Shown: piece after piece, positions 34,052-45,001 of the stretch | Layout of the letters: every line of letters begins with the position of its first letter | How positions within the stretch are numbered: the stretch's first letter is position 1 | Source of the DNA: Eutypella sp. D-1 | Taxonomy: Eukaryota; Ascomycota; Sordariomycetes; Xylariales; Diatrypaceae | DNA length: 64,000 nt | Direction of reading: 5' to 3' | Assembly (NCBI GenBank): GCA_023313575.1 | Contig: JAJTTP010000001.1 | Location: forward strand, 4,836,001-4,900,000 | The notes under the pieces: model-generated | Database searches by the model: none | The model's input: only the letters and a program-made list of their open reading frames with translations | Told to the model about the DNA's origin: nothing | Position numbers and translations under genes: made by a program

Positions 34052-35047
34052 ATGAAAACCCTCGGTCTGCTTACTTCTCTGTTCGGCCTCGCTGCGGCCT
34101 CATCTTTCTTCAATGTTTCTGACACAGAGCTCGAAGCTTTACAGGCTCCCCTGATCTTTAAGTGTGATGTCGACGGTTTGCAAGAGATATGCACCAACAT
34201 GTGCTACGGTATGAAGCTGCAAGACTCCAGACCCCGGCCCCTTTCTCCTTCGTCATCACGACTTCTAAAGCGTCCTAGATTGACGCTAACCATCACAATA
34301 GGGGCTTACTGCGCTGGTATCGGCGTAAACTTGCAGTACGACAAACCCGATCCGCCCACAAAGAGAAACCGTCGTAAGGCTGCTGGCTGCATTGCGTCGG
34401 GCGGCAACCGCTGCTCAAGCAAGAAGGGGCACGCTGCTGGGTTTCAATGCGACGAGTACCCGTTCGCGTCGTCTGTGCCGAGCGGTGGTTCCAACACGCG
34501 CCTCAACCGCTGCGTACCAGCCGCTCAGAACCGCAAGCAAGGCGGCCTTATCAGCGCTTTCTACAAGAGCGCTTGTAAGAATAACAAGTGTGACTTCTCG
34601 GTGGACTTTGCTGGTGCTAGTAATATCCTGTATTGCAATAAGCAAAACTGCAACGCCGATGACGCTAAGAACGAGGCCATTGGGCCCGGTGGGACAGCTA
34701 ATGCTGGCGACACGGCCGAGGATGGAACGGATAGTGATCCGGATGCGGGTCAGAAAAAGAAGAGACGCAACGGGTTGGGGAAGAGGAGCCCAGGTGTGCC
34801 TGTATATCGTACAAGCTCTGGTCTGGAGTTGGATCTTCCCAATGGGGCTCGGATCGGACAGCGAGCTTTTGTTGTCCTGCCGCGCAACGCGACGCTATGG
34901 GATGAGCAAGCTCGGTTCGGGAACCCCAACCAGCTGACAGAATTCCATGGCGACGAGGATGAGGAGGACGAGGATTATGAATACATGTTGGCGAACTTGG
35001 AGGTTAGGGAGGAGACAATTGTTGAGGAGATTACTCCGGTTGCCTAA
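34052..35047 (+). CDS. Secreted NucA/NucB-type deoxyribonuclease
   Basis: Two exons, 34052-34208 and 34302-35047. The 93-nt intron (GTATGA...ATAG, branch site GCTAAC at about 34285) is a multiple of three with no stop, so the unspliced frame is open; removing it gives 300 residues. The signal peptide is MKTLGLLTSLFGLAAASS. The NucA/NucB signature is CDEYPFAS (Cys102-Asp103-Glu104), followed by RCVPAAQNRKQGGLISAFY. Bacterial members (Bacillus NucA, NucB) are metal-dependent extracellular DNases. Paired cysteines in the N-terminal part (CDVDGLQEICTNMCYG, YCAGIG) support secretion. A fungal-type tail of ~110 residues has KKKRRNGLGKR (possible Kex2 site, KR) and an acidic end (DEDEEDEDYEYM). Role in nutrition or competition is inference. 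Confidence 0.85.
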   Translation: MKTLGLLTSLFGLAAASSFFNVSDTELEALQAPLIFKCDVDGLQEICTNMCYGMKLQDSRPRPLSPSSSRLLKRPRLTLTITIGAYCAGIGVNLQYDKPDPPTKRNRRKAAGCIASGGNRCSSKKGHAAGFQCDEYPFASSVPSGGSNTRLNRCVPAAQNRKQGGLISAFYKSACKNNKCDFSVDFAGASNILYCNKQNCNADDAKNEAIGPGGTANAGDTAEDGTDSDPDAGQKKKRRNGLGKRSPGVPVYRTSSGLELDLPNGARIGQRAFVVLPRNATLWDEQARFGNPNQLTEFHGDEDEEDEDYEYMLANLEVREETIVEEITPVA

Positions 35048-35251
35048 ATCCAAGAAGACGCCCTTCTATACGATAGTTTCATCTCCAGGAGCCGGAAGGG
35101 CTTCATACACCATTTTTGGAAATATAGGGTTGATGATTGGGAGTAATTATTTCGCGTGGAGTAGAAAGTTCCCCCTTTATTTTCAAGAGGGATCGTATGA
35201 ATTTGAATTTGCTTCCAAATCATCAATACCGCTCCTGGGACGAGCTAATTC

Positions 35252-36253
35252 CTACGCGGTGGACAGCATTTCTATTACGTTTTGATGTTGATTTTCAGCG
35301 GCGATTTCCCGTGCCGTCTTCCCATTGTTGTCTTTCAACGCAATATCAATGCCGCTGTCCAGCAAGAAGCGCACCATCTGCTCGTGGCCTCTCCTCGCCG
35401 CTTCGTGCAAGGCCGTGCCCCAGCCCCGCTCGTAGTACCCAGCCGGGATCTCCTCGTCGTTCGGAACCGCATTCACGTCTTGCCCGTGCTGCACAAGTAC
35501 CCGGGCCGCGTCGACGCGGTCGTCCATTGCCGCGTAGTGCAGCGCGGCTCGATTCTCCCAGGTGGCGCCGTGCTGGAGCAGCCTTTCGACCACGGCTGGC
35601 GAAGCAACCTTGGCGGCTAACTCGAGAGCCGTCTCCGATCCCATCCGCCGATTGCGATTGGGATCGGCACCGTACGAGAGCAGCAGTTCGATAGCTGGCT
35701 GCTTCCTGTAGAGGATGGCCATACTTCGAGGAACTCTGTCAGCATGAATTCTCACTTAGGGTCAACAATCAATCAACCGACGTACAGCAAAGCGTCGCCA
35801 AGGTGACCGGATAGATACATGTTAACATCGAAACCGCCGTCAAGCACACCTTGGAGAAGGCTCAGGTCATTGGTCTCGCTGGTATACTTGAGAATCGACT
35901 TCATCGTCCCTGGTGCGAACATACAAGTAAACGATCGTGTTAGCAATTCTAAGCAAACTATGGTTTGCGTATTGTTTGGGACCCACCAGCTTCTACGCAA
36001 CATCCACCGCCGACGAGGGCTCTCGCTAATTCCACATCGCGGTCGTCGATCGACCTAGAGAAGCCTTCGTACATGAACTTGGCCTTGACACTACCTCCAT
36101 GTGTCCGCCACTCCCTCATAACCGACTCCAGCTTCTCATAGTTTCTAGTCGCGATAGCTTGCTGAAAATCAGCCTCCGTCTCTAGGTAACCATGAGTAGC
36201 TGCTCCGAACGTCGATTGTCATCTCCATACTTACTTGTGAAGTTTTCGCTCAT
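35252..36253 (-). CDS. Small ankyrin-repeat protein
   Basis: Four exons: 36253-36235, 36181-35987, 35909-35786 and 35735-35252; 273 residues. The first coding exon is only 19 nt (MSENFT plus one base). Junctions all restore frame (donors GTAAGT, GTGGGT, GTACGT). The ankyrin repeats are clear: DVELARALVGGG, DLSLLQGVLDGGFDVN, PAIELLLSYGADPN, TALELAAKVASPAVVERLLQ, AALHYAAMDDRVDAARVLV and TALHEAARRGHEQMVRFLL followed by NGKTAREIAAENQ. About six repeats, protein-protein interaction, no other domain. Fungal ankyrin proteins of this size are numerous and variable. The first exons are less certain than the last. Confidence 0.75.
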
Positions 36254-37124
36254 TTCGGAGATACGAAGGATGCCTGAGTAGCTTTAGTGGTTGATTGTGT
36301 GAGAGGGGGAAATCGCGTGAACTCTGAGATTCAAGCGATAAAGTAGCCTTAAACTTGTGCTTCTGGAACCTGGACAAGCTGCCTTACTGGAGACTGAAAC
36401 CTGTGAGACCGCACAGAAGCACTTTGAAGTAGTACTGGGGCCCTAACATGACGTCATTGCATGGGAGTCCCAATTTCATTGATTGCTACATTGCTATTAT
36501 TATCACCCGATTCAGCGGCCCCTATTGTGTTAGTCTTAGACAGAAGGGTTAGGTCAATTTACGATTGGGATAATCTCTTGTCTGGTCGTAGCCGAGGTTT
36601 GGGGTTTCCCGTGGATTTGGCATTCAATCATTCATCAGAGAGACGGTGCAGAAGTACTACTTCGGCCCCTCCCAGCGTAGCATGAAAGAAGGGAATACGT
36701 GAATCAGCAGTTTTAACCTACATAAATGTGATAGGCTTTTCTGAGAAAGTGGGAGTAGTGTGAGAAGATATCGCTTTTTTAAAAAATTATAAGTGTAAGA
36801 TATACTCTGCTGCCCTAACCGGAAAATACATGGAAAGGGGGGATGGATCGCCACGTGATCTCGTTTACGGAGATCTTCGATATCCTGGGACCGGTTCACA
36901 GGTACGGCCGGTACGGCTCAGCCTCAGAAGATAGCAGCTTCGCCCGCCGCTGCGGCGCAACGGGCTATAACACTCCCAGCGTCAAAATCGAGGTCTGATA
37001 TAACCTACTTAGGTATGTAAGTATAAGGCAAACTAACTAACTAACTCTTCTCCACTTTACCCCTTTAAAGCAACCAACACACATTTAGTACTTATATAAA
37101 GCGACATAAACGCCCCTTTCTCCC
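36254..37124. other. Intergenic region upstream of the 5S rRNA gene
   Basis: No protein gene supported. Contains the ankyrin-gene leader, AT-rich DNA, a poly-A tract at 36775-36787 and a palindromic CTTAGGTATGTAAGTA copy near 37005-37022. Confidence 0.45.
37093..37100 (+). promoter_or_regulatory. Upstream TATA box of the 5S rRNA gene
   Basis: TATATAAA lies 25-32 bases before the 5S 5' end, the position of the upstream TATA element known for Neurospora 5S genes. Confidence 0.7.
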
Positions 37125-37244
37125 ACATACGGCCATACCATCCAGAAAACACGGGATCCCGTCCGCTCTCCCCTTAGTTAAGCTGGATAGGGCCAGACTA
37201 GTAGTCGGGTCGGTGACGACCGGCGAATCCCTGGTGTTGTATGT
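37125..37244 (+). rRNA. 5S ribosomal RNA
   Basis: A 120-base gene beginning ACATACGGCCATACCA and ending TGGTGTTGTATGT. The ends pair (ACATAC / GTATGT), and the internal segments GGGATCCCGTCCGCTC, TTAGTTAAGC, GGTCGGTGACGACCGGCGAA match ascomycete 5S rRNA. Transcribed by RNA polymerase III from an internal promoter with TATA upstream and a T-run terminator downstream. A lone dispersed copy, as in most Pezizomycotina. Confidence 0.97.
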
Positions 37245-37976
37245 CTTCTTTTTTTTTTTTCTTTTCGTTCTAGTTCTTTTTTTGGTGTTTTTTTTTCTTG
37301 GTTGTTGTTTTAGGGGATGCCTTTTTGTTTTGTTTCTTGTGCTGCAGACGATGTAGCTTGGGGATGAAGATGGTGCGTGAGTATAAAGTCAAGTTCTGTT
37401 GCCCTATTGAGGAAGAGCGAGCTAGAGTGCTTGTTCTAAGTTTCGTAACATGGAGCTAATCAAGAAGGCTCTACTCTGCCCTCTATACACCATATAGAGT
37501 TATTCATTCGCGTAATACAAGTGGTCTTTCGGACTACGGACAAGCATCTATTGAAGGTCCGAGGCGTAGTTGGGAACGGAACGGGAGCTAATGCCTATAG
37601 ATCCCACCCAGACCACCACGGCTTTACGACACGATAAGCATATCCATAGTTAACTTTTGAAGGGTGCACGGACACAAGTATCAGCAGCAGGAAAAGAGTT
37701 GAAATGTTCACATGTCATCTATCTACTTGCAAACAAAAAGGCTAAATCCAATGAGCTGGACACCAAGCGAAGACTCCAATGCCTAGAAATAGGGTAACGC
37801 GAGGAAAGAGCCGAAGCGTCTGGCCCCTGTGGCAATTCACATGTCCACATATTTTAAGGGGGGAGAGAGAGAGAAGGGGGGGGGCTAAGGTGTAAAAACG
37901 CGTTTGACTGGACTGGTGGAGGAGGAAAAAGAAGTACTTTTGGGATCTGCGGACTCTAGCATTGATTAGCCTTCAA
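37245..37976. other. Intergenic region with T-rich DNA after the 5S gene
   Basis: Holds T-rich tracts (37249-37320) and noncoding sequence down to the PWI/SR gene stop. Contains GA-rich run at 37860-37885. Nothing else seen. Confidence 0.5.
37249..37260 (+). terminator. RNA polymerase III terminator of the 5S gene
   Basis: Twelve consecutive T, four bases after the 5S 3' end. Confidence 0.85.
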
Positions 37977-39845
37977 TCAACCATTGACGGCGGCATCGCT
38001 GCTCGAGGTTCTTCTCATCTTCTTGATTTTCTCCTTCAGGAGCTTCTCTCGCAGTTCATTGGCTTGTTGCTGTGGCGTTTTGGTCTTCTGGAGACGGCAG
38101 TCAAACGGTCAGTGCTCTGTCGCAGGGCGCGAAAGGAATAAAGAAAAACAACAAGAATGGTAAAGCAAAGGCAACAAAAAGAGATTCCGTCGCAAAGATA
38201 TCCCTATGAAGTAGAACGAACCTCCTCAGCCATGGCGGCCGCGTGCTTCTGCGGGGATCGGTTTCTGTCTTCATCTTCCGAAACATCAGCTGATCTGTTA
38301 CGCTTTTGAGGGGAGTCGGGAGAGTGTCTCCGTTTCTTCGAGGGACTTTCGCCGGGAGATTGAGTATCCCCCCTGCCTCCGCTTGCGCTTTGGTGGCGTG
38401 GCCGCTTTTCATGGCCTGGTGATTCTGAGGCACCATTGCTCCGAGATGGTGACCTTCCTAGTCTACCACGACGATCAGGCGAACGGCTGCGGCTGATCAG
38501 TTCGCGGACTGGGCGCTGCTTTGGACTGCGGCTGAGGGATCTTGAATAGGATGAGGAGCGATCCCGGGCTGACCGTCGGCCGGTTCTGCGTGGCGATCTC
38601 GATCGAGTTGGGGAATCCGAGTATCTTCGCCTTTTCGCTGGTGGGGAGGGAGATCTGCTGGCATCGGAGGCGCTGTCGCTCTCGGCAGAAGATGAGTTTC
38701 TTCGGCGCCTGTCCCTTCGTGGTCTGTAGTCTCTGCCACGACCACCTGACCTATCTCGCTTGCCAGCGTCTCTATGGCGTGGTCGGTGACGAGGTGGGCT
38801 GCTAGACCGACGGTTCCGCCTTCGAGTACGGTCGGCAGAGTGACTACTCGATCGGGATCGCGAACGAGAAGAGTAAGAGTCTCGCGAGTCGGACGAGGCG
38901 GAGCGCGTGGGCGAACGGCCACGCCTGGTATCATGTCTATCTCCGCGGCGGCCTTGCGGGACGTATCGATCGCCATCTCGGTTTCCTTGGTAAGCGTCCC
39001 GCCTCGGTGGGGGAGATGCGGGCCGGGCTCGACCTCGACCAAAACCTCTGCCGCGATCGTCGTACGCCCTATCGCCACCACGACCGCCTCCACGCCAATT
39101 ATCTCCCCGACCACCTCGGAAGCTGCGTTCTCGGCGTTCGCGTTCTCGAATCTCGGCAAGTTCCCGATCGCGGCGCTCTTGATTCTCTCGTTTGATTCGC
39201 AACTCCTCCGCAGCCTTGTCGGCGTCGATCTAGTTTATGATGTCAGTTTTGATCGATCGGATGTGAAAAAAAGACAAACCACGGGAGTTCAATATATATA
39301 ACACACCTTTTCCTGGATCAGCTCAAGCTTCTTCGCTTCCAACAACTCCTTGGGAACACCCTGTGGGCTAGACTGTGCGCTTAAACATAGATTCCAGAGC
39401 TCTTTACAGAAGGAGGCGGTGTCTTTGTCGAGGAAACCGGTGAGCTGGATCTGCATGGACTTAATGTCGGGCTGGGGTATTGAATGTTAGTCGACCGACA
39501 GACCTTTTGATATCGGTGTTCGTTTGGACTTACGAATCGAGGGCCTTCAATCAGATTGAAGCAAAGCTCAATGACGACGTCATCCTCGGACCCTAGTATC
39601 TCGGAGATCTTGCTCGCTATCCACCTGTATTGCAAGATGATGATCATTAGCATTTATATACGTTAAAAAGATGACGATGTGTTGACAGAGGAAGCAGGAG
39701 GTTTTTTGATAGCATAGTAAATTATAAAAACAAATACATACTTCTTCATGACCTGAATATTCACCTTCTGCATGTCAACTTTCTGGTTGAACTCGGGAGG
39801 AAACTTGGTAGCTCGCAAGAGCTTTGCGTCGACGCTACTTGCCAT
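37977..39845 (-). CDS. PWI-domain, RS-rich splicing coactivator (SRRM1/SRm160 type)
   Basis: Five exons: 39845-39742, 39624-39534, 39471-39307, 39229-38222 and 38087-37977; 492 residues. The PWI domain (residues ~10-105) shows KFPPEFNQKVDMQKVNIQVMKKWIASK, ISEILGSEDDVVIELCFNLIEG and LTGFLDKDTASFCKELW. A charged helix (ELRIKRENQERRDREL) is followed by an Arg/Gly stretch and a ~250-residue Arg/Ser-rich region with many RS, SR and SP dipeptides. The C-terminus ends EKLLKEKIKKMRRTS. Homologs (human SRRM1, fission yeast Srm1) bind nucleic acid through PWI and bridge spliceosome and mRNA 3'-end machinery in the nucleus. Phosphorylation of the RS region is expected. All introns restore frame. Confidence 0.92.
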
Positions 39846-40483
39846 GGCGACGACTTTGGGTGGACCTCGGGAAGATGCGAAGAGTTTGTTTGAAATAACA
39901 GTCTTCAGTAGTTGTTGAGTAGTTGAGTTAGGTTAGAATATTCAAATGTCAAGCCGGGCTGTTGATTAAAGAAACACGGGTAAGGTTAAATGGCAGTCTA
40001 TCGCGATAGGAAGGAAGGAATCCAGATAGATGTAAATGGGAAAGAAGAGCCTGCCCGGGTAAAGGGTTAAGAGGTAAGTAGATAAAGGTAGAGAAGGTGA
40101 CGTCTGGAACTCCGAATTTTTACTACCTCTAGGTATGTAGCTGCAGGACTGCCACCGGACTATGTACAATGTACGACCTGGTAGCAAACAGCAAGTGCCT
40201 AAAAACGGCTGCCCAAGGCTGCCTGTCCAGGGCTACCAGGTAAGTACTTAAGTACCTACTTACTCTAGATTCTTTTTTTTTCTCAGCGAAGGCAGACCGG
40301 TGGCAGTAGCAGTGGTCCGGGCAGCGGGGCCAGGCAGCGGACAGCAGTGACAGGGGGGAGGAGGAAACTTTAGAAAATCCCCACCGTAAACGCTACAACC
40401 AACCCTAATGCGCCGCCCCGTTTTCCCCATTTAATAGAGATTCCTGTTACCTAATAGCTCCCTACCTTAGGTAGTGCTATAGC

Positions 40484-40509
40484 TACATACATACATACAT
40501 ACATACATA
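40484..40509 (+). repeat. ACAT tetranucleotide microsatellite
   Basis: Six tandem copies of ACAT/TACA in noncoding DNA. Confidence 0.85.
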
Positions 40510-41159
40510 ATCCTTACACGCATAGCTCTTTTATCTCGATAGTTATGGCAATTTCCAGTTTGACTTGCGACGGGACCGACTTCCCCCCCAGGGCTACGGT
40601 CGCGATTACCTATCCGGATGAGAGTATTGGTTCCTAAGGTGAGTAGGTAGGTACCTATTTATAGGACTTCAGTTCAACAATAATCCAACTCTTAAATCTC
40701 GTCGCGCTTAACTGGCACGCAGGCATTGGGTTAACCAACAAAGCGCATCCTCGCCGCCGGCCAATCTATCAAAATACCAGCCAGAAACTGAACGCTGACT
40801 TGGATCATAGACAGGAGAACTTACTAGCCAACTCAAGAACTGCCGGAAACATGCCCATGATCGCTAGCTATCATTGCCCCCCCCCACCGTATTGATTACA
40901 GAAGTCCTCCGCACGGTACGGATGTACAAGATAGAAACGTATTAAATTCTTACTCAACCAGATAGATGTATGCTCTATGCTGCATGATCTGAGGGAACGT
41001 CATGACGCCAGATGGTAGCATCCGCACAGACATATTCAAATTGTATGTAAGGGGGGCCAGGCGGGCGCAACGGGAGCGAGATGCGGGTTACTGTTACTTC
41101 TCACTTGGGAATTCGGGATCTTGTATTCCGGACACCGTCTCTTTTCTTCTTATTATCAT

Positions 41160-41160
<1 letters not shown>

Positions 41161-41190
<30 letters not shown>

Positions 41191-41207
41191 ATTGCTATTG
41201 CTACTAT
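41161..41207 (+). repeat. CTG-type trinucleotide microsatellite
   Basis: ACT x3, then GCT about eight copies, then ATTGCT x2. Noncoding. Confidence 0.85.
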
Positions 41208-41573
41208 GAAGCAGAGACCGATCCGGTATAGGTATAATCGGGGTCTTAATTTATATATGTATAACTAACCCCCTCTCCAGGTCCCATTAAGTCCAAAAAT
41301 TAGGGCATACGCCTTAACTGGCATCGCGAGACCACTTTGTTACACCATCCCCGAAAGCATAAATGGACTTTTTTGCCGGTTTGAGTCAGGCTCATCGTAG
41401 ACTGTTCCCTGATCCGTTCGTTGTGTGTGTGTGCACGCCGTAATGTGTATCCCGATGTCCCTCATTAAGTCGTGACAAGCCAACGCCCATAACGCCCGTG
41501 AAAAAAAAGAAAAAAAAAACATGTCTTCCCGTCATTTCTCATCGCTGTATACGACGCCGCCAGTAACGTCAAT

Positions 41574-42348
41574 TCACTTGGGGTAGCTGATGCGGTGGGA
41601 AGTCTTCTGCGATTGGTTGGTTCCCACCCCCGTTGCCGTTCCGGTCGGCGTCCTCCTCTGGTCCCCGGACATCTGGGCTTGCTTGGCCGCGAGCGCGTTG
41701 ACCTTCTCACGGGCCTTCTGGAGACTGCTGCTGTCCTGCTCCTTCAATTTGGCTCGGATCTCGTACAGCGACAGAAGGGTCGAGGCTCGGTTTATGTCGG
41801 CGTCCAGGCTCTGTCCGATGTTGAATATATTCATTAGTAATCGGTATTATAAGCCAAATATTACCATTTTAGGCGGTCAGTTAAAAACAAACCTCTTCTT
41901 TCGGAGTGCCGGGAACAGTAGAGGGAGATCCCGAGTTGTGTCTTGAAAGCGGTGGTGTGAAGAGAAATCGACCGAACTTATCCGTGGCTCGTCTGCCGCC
42001 ATGCGGCGTGGGAGCCGGGCTTTCGGGGACGCTTCTAGGAGGGGGCGCGTTGGGTTTGTGTTGATGATGCTGGTGTTGGGATTTGCGATCGAGGGTTTTG
42101 TTAGCATCGACGAGAGCTTTAGATGCAGCTTGATCTTGCTATATATATTAGGAAAAAATGAATGTCAGTTATCGACTTCGTGGCAATTTCATAGTAAGTG
42201 GCTCTTCCTGGGCATGAGAAAATGGATGAAAATTGAACGGATGGGATGGAATGGTACGGGCGGAATGGACGGAATGGACGGAAGAGCTTACAGCAGCTTG
42301 GAGATCGTTCAAATCAGCCAGCATCTGGGCTAGCTGAATGGCCTCCAT
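41574..42348 (-). CDS. Small conserved fungal coiled-coil protein, unknown function
   Basis: Three exons: 42348-42292, 42138-41893 and 41810-41574, all phase 0; 179 residues. N-terminal helix MEAIQLAQMLADLNDLQAA then QDQAASKALVDANKTLD; a Pro/Ser-rich linker with GRRATDKFGRFLFTPPLSRHNS; C-terminal helix DADINRASTLLSLYEIRAKL and QKAREKVNALAAKQAQM. The helix-linker-helix arrangement and length look like a conserved Sordariomycete hypothetical family, from general familiarity only. Consensus-like donors (GTAAGC, GTTTGT) and a TATATATAG acceptor support the model. No function can be given. Confidence 0.78.
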
Positions 42349-43786
42349 GGTGAATGACGAAGCTACTCCGGCGGAGTTATGATTGATGTGTGTGAGCGGC
42401 GACAAAAGGCAATGACGAAACCATTCAGGTGGGAAGTTAAGATATACGGTTGAGGTTGATGGAATTGTTGAGGTTCGGCGGTCTGTTGAAAAGGAAAGAT
42501 GAAAGATCACCTTTGGTAGGTTTCCTGGGTGATTTATGTCAAAGGCAAGGATGCGCGCGGGATGGCTTGAGCTTATGGAAAGGGAAGGGGGGAGAAACAG
42601 AAAGTCCAGGAAAGCTTAGAATGTGAGAAGAAAGTATAACATAAAAATTACATATTACGTACGAAGAAAACAATAAGCATTCTGGCATTCAGGCATTGTC
42701 TCAAGGGCCACCACCCCTACCCAAGGGTTTTTTGGGGACATTCCGGGGGGGTTGATTCTGGCCTACTTTTTTACTTTTTAGGCAGTTAGGTAGGGTTCTC
42801 CCTTGTAAAACTCGTGGGGCAATACAACTGTCGCGTGGTCTAGTTAACTAGAACAATTCTATATTTTCCCATATTTCCCTATAAGTTGCGTACTTAGCCC
42901 ATAACAAGCACTGACTCTGGCCCCAGGACCCTTATAGACCCAGTGATGCACTTCGCATAGAAAATTCCATAGGACCCAGAGTATACTCTATATTTACCTA
43001 TGTACCTACCTGGTAAGCGACGTATAGCCCGACATAGATAGGTACCTAGATGTTGCTAGAATCATGAAGTAATAATTTAGGCAATATATATATACTTAAT
43101 ATATAAATGCACATATGTAGGTATATACGCAACTCAAATGCTATAGCCATGTAGGTCAGGTAGCTCCTGCAACCACTATGTAGTCATCACGAGCCTATGA
43201 CAGCACAGCTTTATCCTCCCCGCAACTAACTACTGTATTCGTGATATAATCCAAGACCCCAAGTTTACCCCCCCTCCCCCTCGTCCTTTCCCCCATTTTG
43301 GCGGGGCGGGTCAAGAATCCTTGGAATCCAGACCTCCCAGTCCCTATTTCTAGAAAGTGCAACCACTTGCAACGACCTAAAGTACTTCCAAGGTTAGTTA
43401 ACGTAAGTAAGTACATAAGACGGGTAGTTCCAGCTCCTAGCATCGGCGCACAAATGACAGGGATGTCCCTCTAACATCGGAACCGCTTCGGTTTCCGTTG
43501 CACAAGCCGAGCCATGCCGTAGACCACCTGGGGAGGGACAGACAGCCAAACAAAATAAAGATAGCAAACCCGCATTTCGGCCATTGATTTATACTACGTA
43601 CATATGCAAATACCCAAGCAGGTTGGCTGCCAAGTAATCCCCGATCATACACGGCTTGTTCAAGGTATGGTAACAATAACACCTCGCGGTCCCACAGGAA
43701 GGGGGGAGGGGGGGCTATAAGGAGGCGGGGGGGTTATTATTTGCTAATTTTCTTCTGTCCCGCCCAGAGAACTGACTGTTCACATC
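42349..43786. other. Intergenic region
   Basis: About 1.4 kb, AT-rich at 42640-43190 with TATATATATA near 43085 and palindromic motifs near 42995-43010 and 43042-43052. No gene seen. Confidence 0.45.
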
Positions 43787-44712
43787 ATGAACGTATTCCG
43801 CCGCACCATGTCGTCTTCCGCAGCCTCTCTAAAGCAGGCCGGCAAGGTCGTCTGCATTGGCCGCAACTATGCGTAAGAAACGCGCCGCAATCCCCCTCAA
43901 TTGCCGCATCATGGGTAGGAACACCCCGCGCGCTGACATGATAAGGGCAGTGATCACATCACGGAGCTGAACAGCGCGAGGCCCAAGCAGCCCTTCTTCT
44001 TCCTGAAGCCCACCTCGTCCATCCTGCCCCCGGGCGCTGGGCCCATCATCCGCCCCAAGGGCGTCGATCTTCACTTCGAGGTCGAGCTCGCCCTTATCAT
44101 TGGGAAGCAGCTGCGCGATCTCCAGGCGAGCGACGAGAAGGGCGCATTGGACGCTGTTGAGAGTAAGTCTGCCTCAGCACCCTGGTCGCGAACCCCTCCA
44201 TTTAGTTTTTGGATGGGGGGTTTTTTTTTTTCCTTTTTCTTTATGGTGGGGATGGCTAACGGTCACGGGATTAAAACAACACAGGCTACGCCCTCAGCAT
44301 TGATATGACGGCGCGGAACATCCAGAACGAGGCCAAGAAGAAGGGTCTGCCCTGGGACATCGCCAAGGGCTTCGACACCTTCCTGCCCGTCAGCAACATC
44401 ATCCCCAAGTCCGCGATCCCGGACCCGCACTCCATCGAGCTGTACCTCACCGTCAACGGCGCCGTCAAGCAGCAGGACTCCACCGAGCTCATGCTCTTCC
44501 AGATCCCCCGCCTGCTGAGCGACATCTCCAAGGTCATGACCCTCGAGCGCGGCGACATCGTCATCACCGGCACCCCTAAGGGCGTGGGGCCCGTCGTTCC
44601 CGGTGACGTCCTGCGCGCCGGCATCCGCGTCGGCGGCAAGGAGCTCGACGAGGCCAAGATTGAGGTCGCCGTCGAGGAGTCTACCAGCTCGTACGAGTTC
44701 TCGGAGACTTAA
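43787..44712 (+). CDS. Fumarylacetoacetate hydrolase-domain protein (FAHD1-like acylpyruvase)
   Basis: Three exons: 43787-43872, 43951-44162 and 44285-44712; 241 residues. The fold signature starts IGRNYA, DHITELN, then KPTSSILPPG, and the metal-binding acidic set appears as HFEVELALII and SIDMTARNIQ. The lysine-rich KKKGLPWDIAKGFDTFLPVSN and the closing TGTPKGVGPVVPGDV match FAHD1. FAHD1 hydrolyses acylpyruvates and decarboxylates oxaloacetate, usually in mitochondria; the N-terminus MNVFRRTMSSSAAS is a plausible mitochondrial targeting sequence. A second ATG (MSSSA) could produce a shorter cytosolic form. Introns are GTAAG type. Confidence 0.9.
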
Positions 44713-45001
44713 GGAACGGGATGAGAAAGAAGGTGGAGAAGCGGAAACCGCCACCCCTCCCTCCCGGCTTACGTATTGAGTGTACATACATACATATACA
44801 TATGACATGAACATATTCTCTTAAGGACATATTTCTCGTCATCCATTAGTTTATGCACTACCCGATACGGATGGCCTTCACCGTGCATGCCGGTCAGACC
44901 ATTGTTCCAATTGCTGACAACAGCAGACATGTACACAAAGAAAAAGGGGGGCACATGACTAGTCGGCAACATATGCGCGGGGCGACAGATGCGCGCACCC
45001 T

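Larger units (their letters stand above)
39846..41573. other. Intergenic region with several microsatellites
   Basis: About 1.7 kb. Contains an ACAT array (40484-40509), CTG/TTGCTA trinucleotide array (41161-41207), GGTAAGTACTTAAGTACCTA and GTAGGTAGGTACCTA palindromic motifs near 40240-40260 and 40645-40660, and a poly-A run at 41499-41519. No gene supported. Confidence 0.5.
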
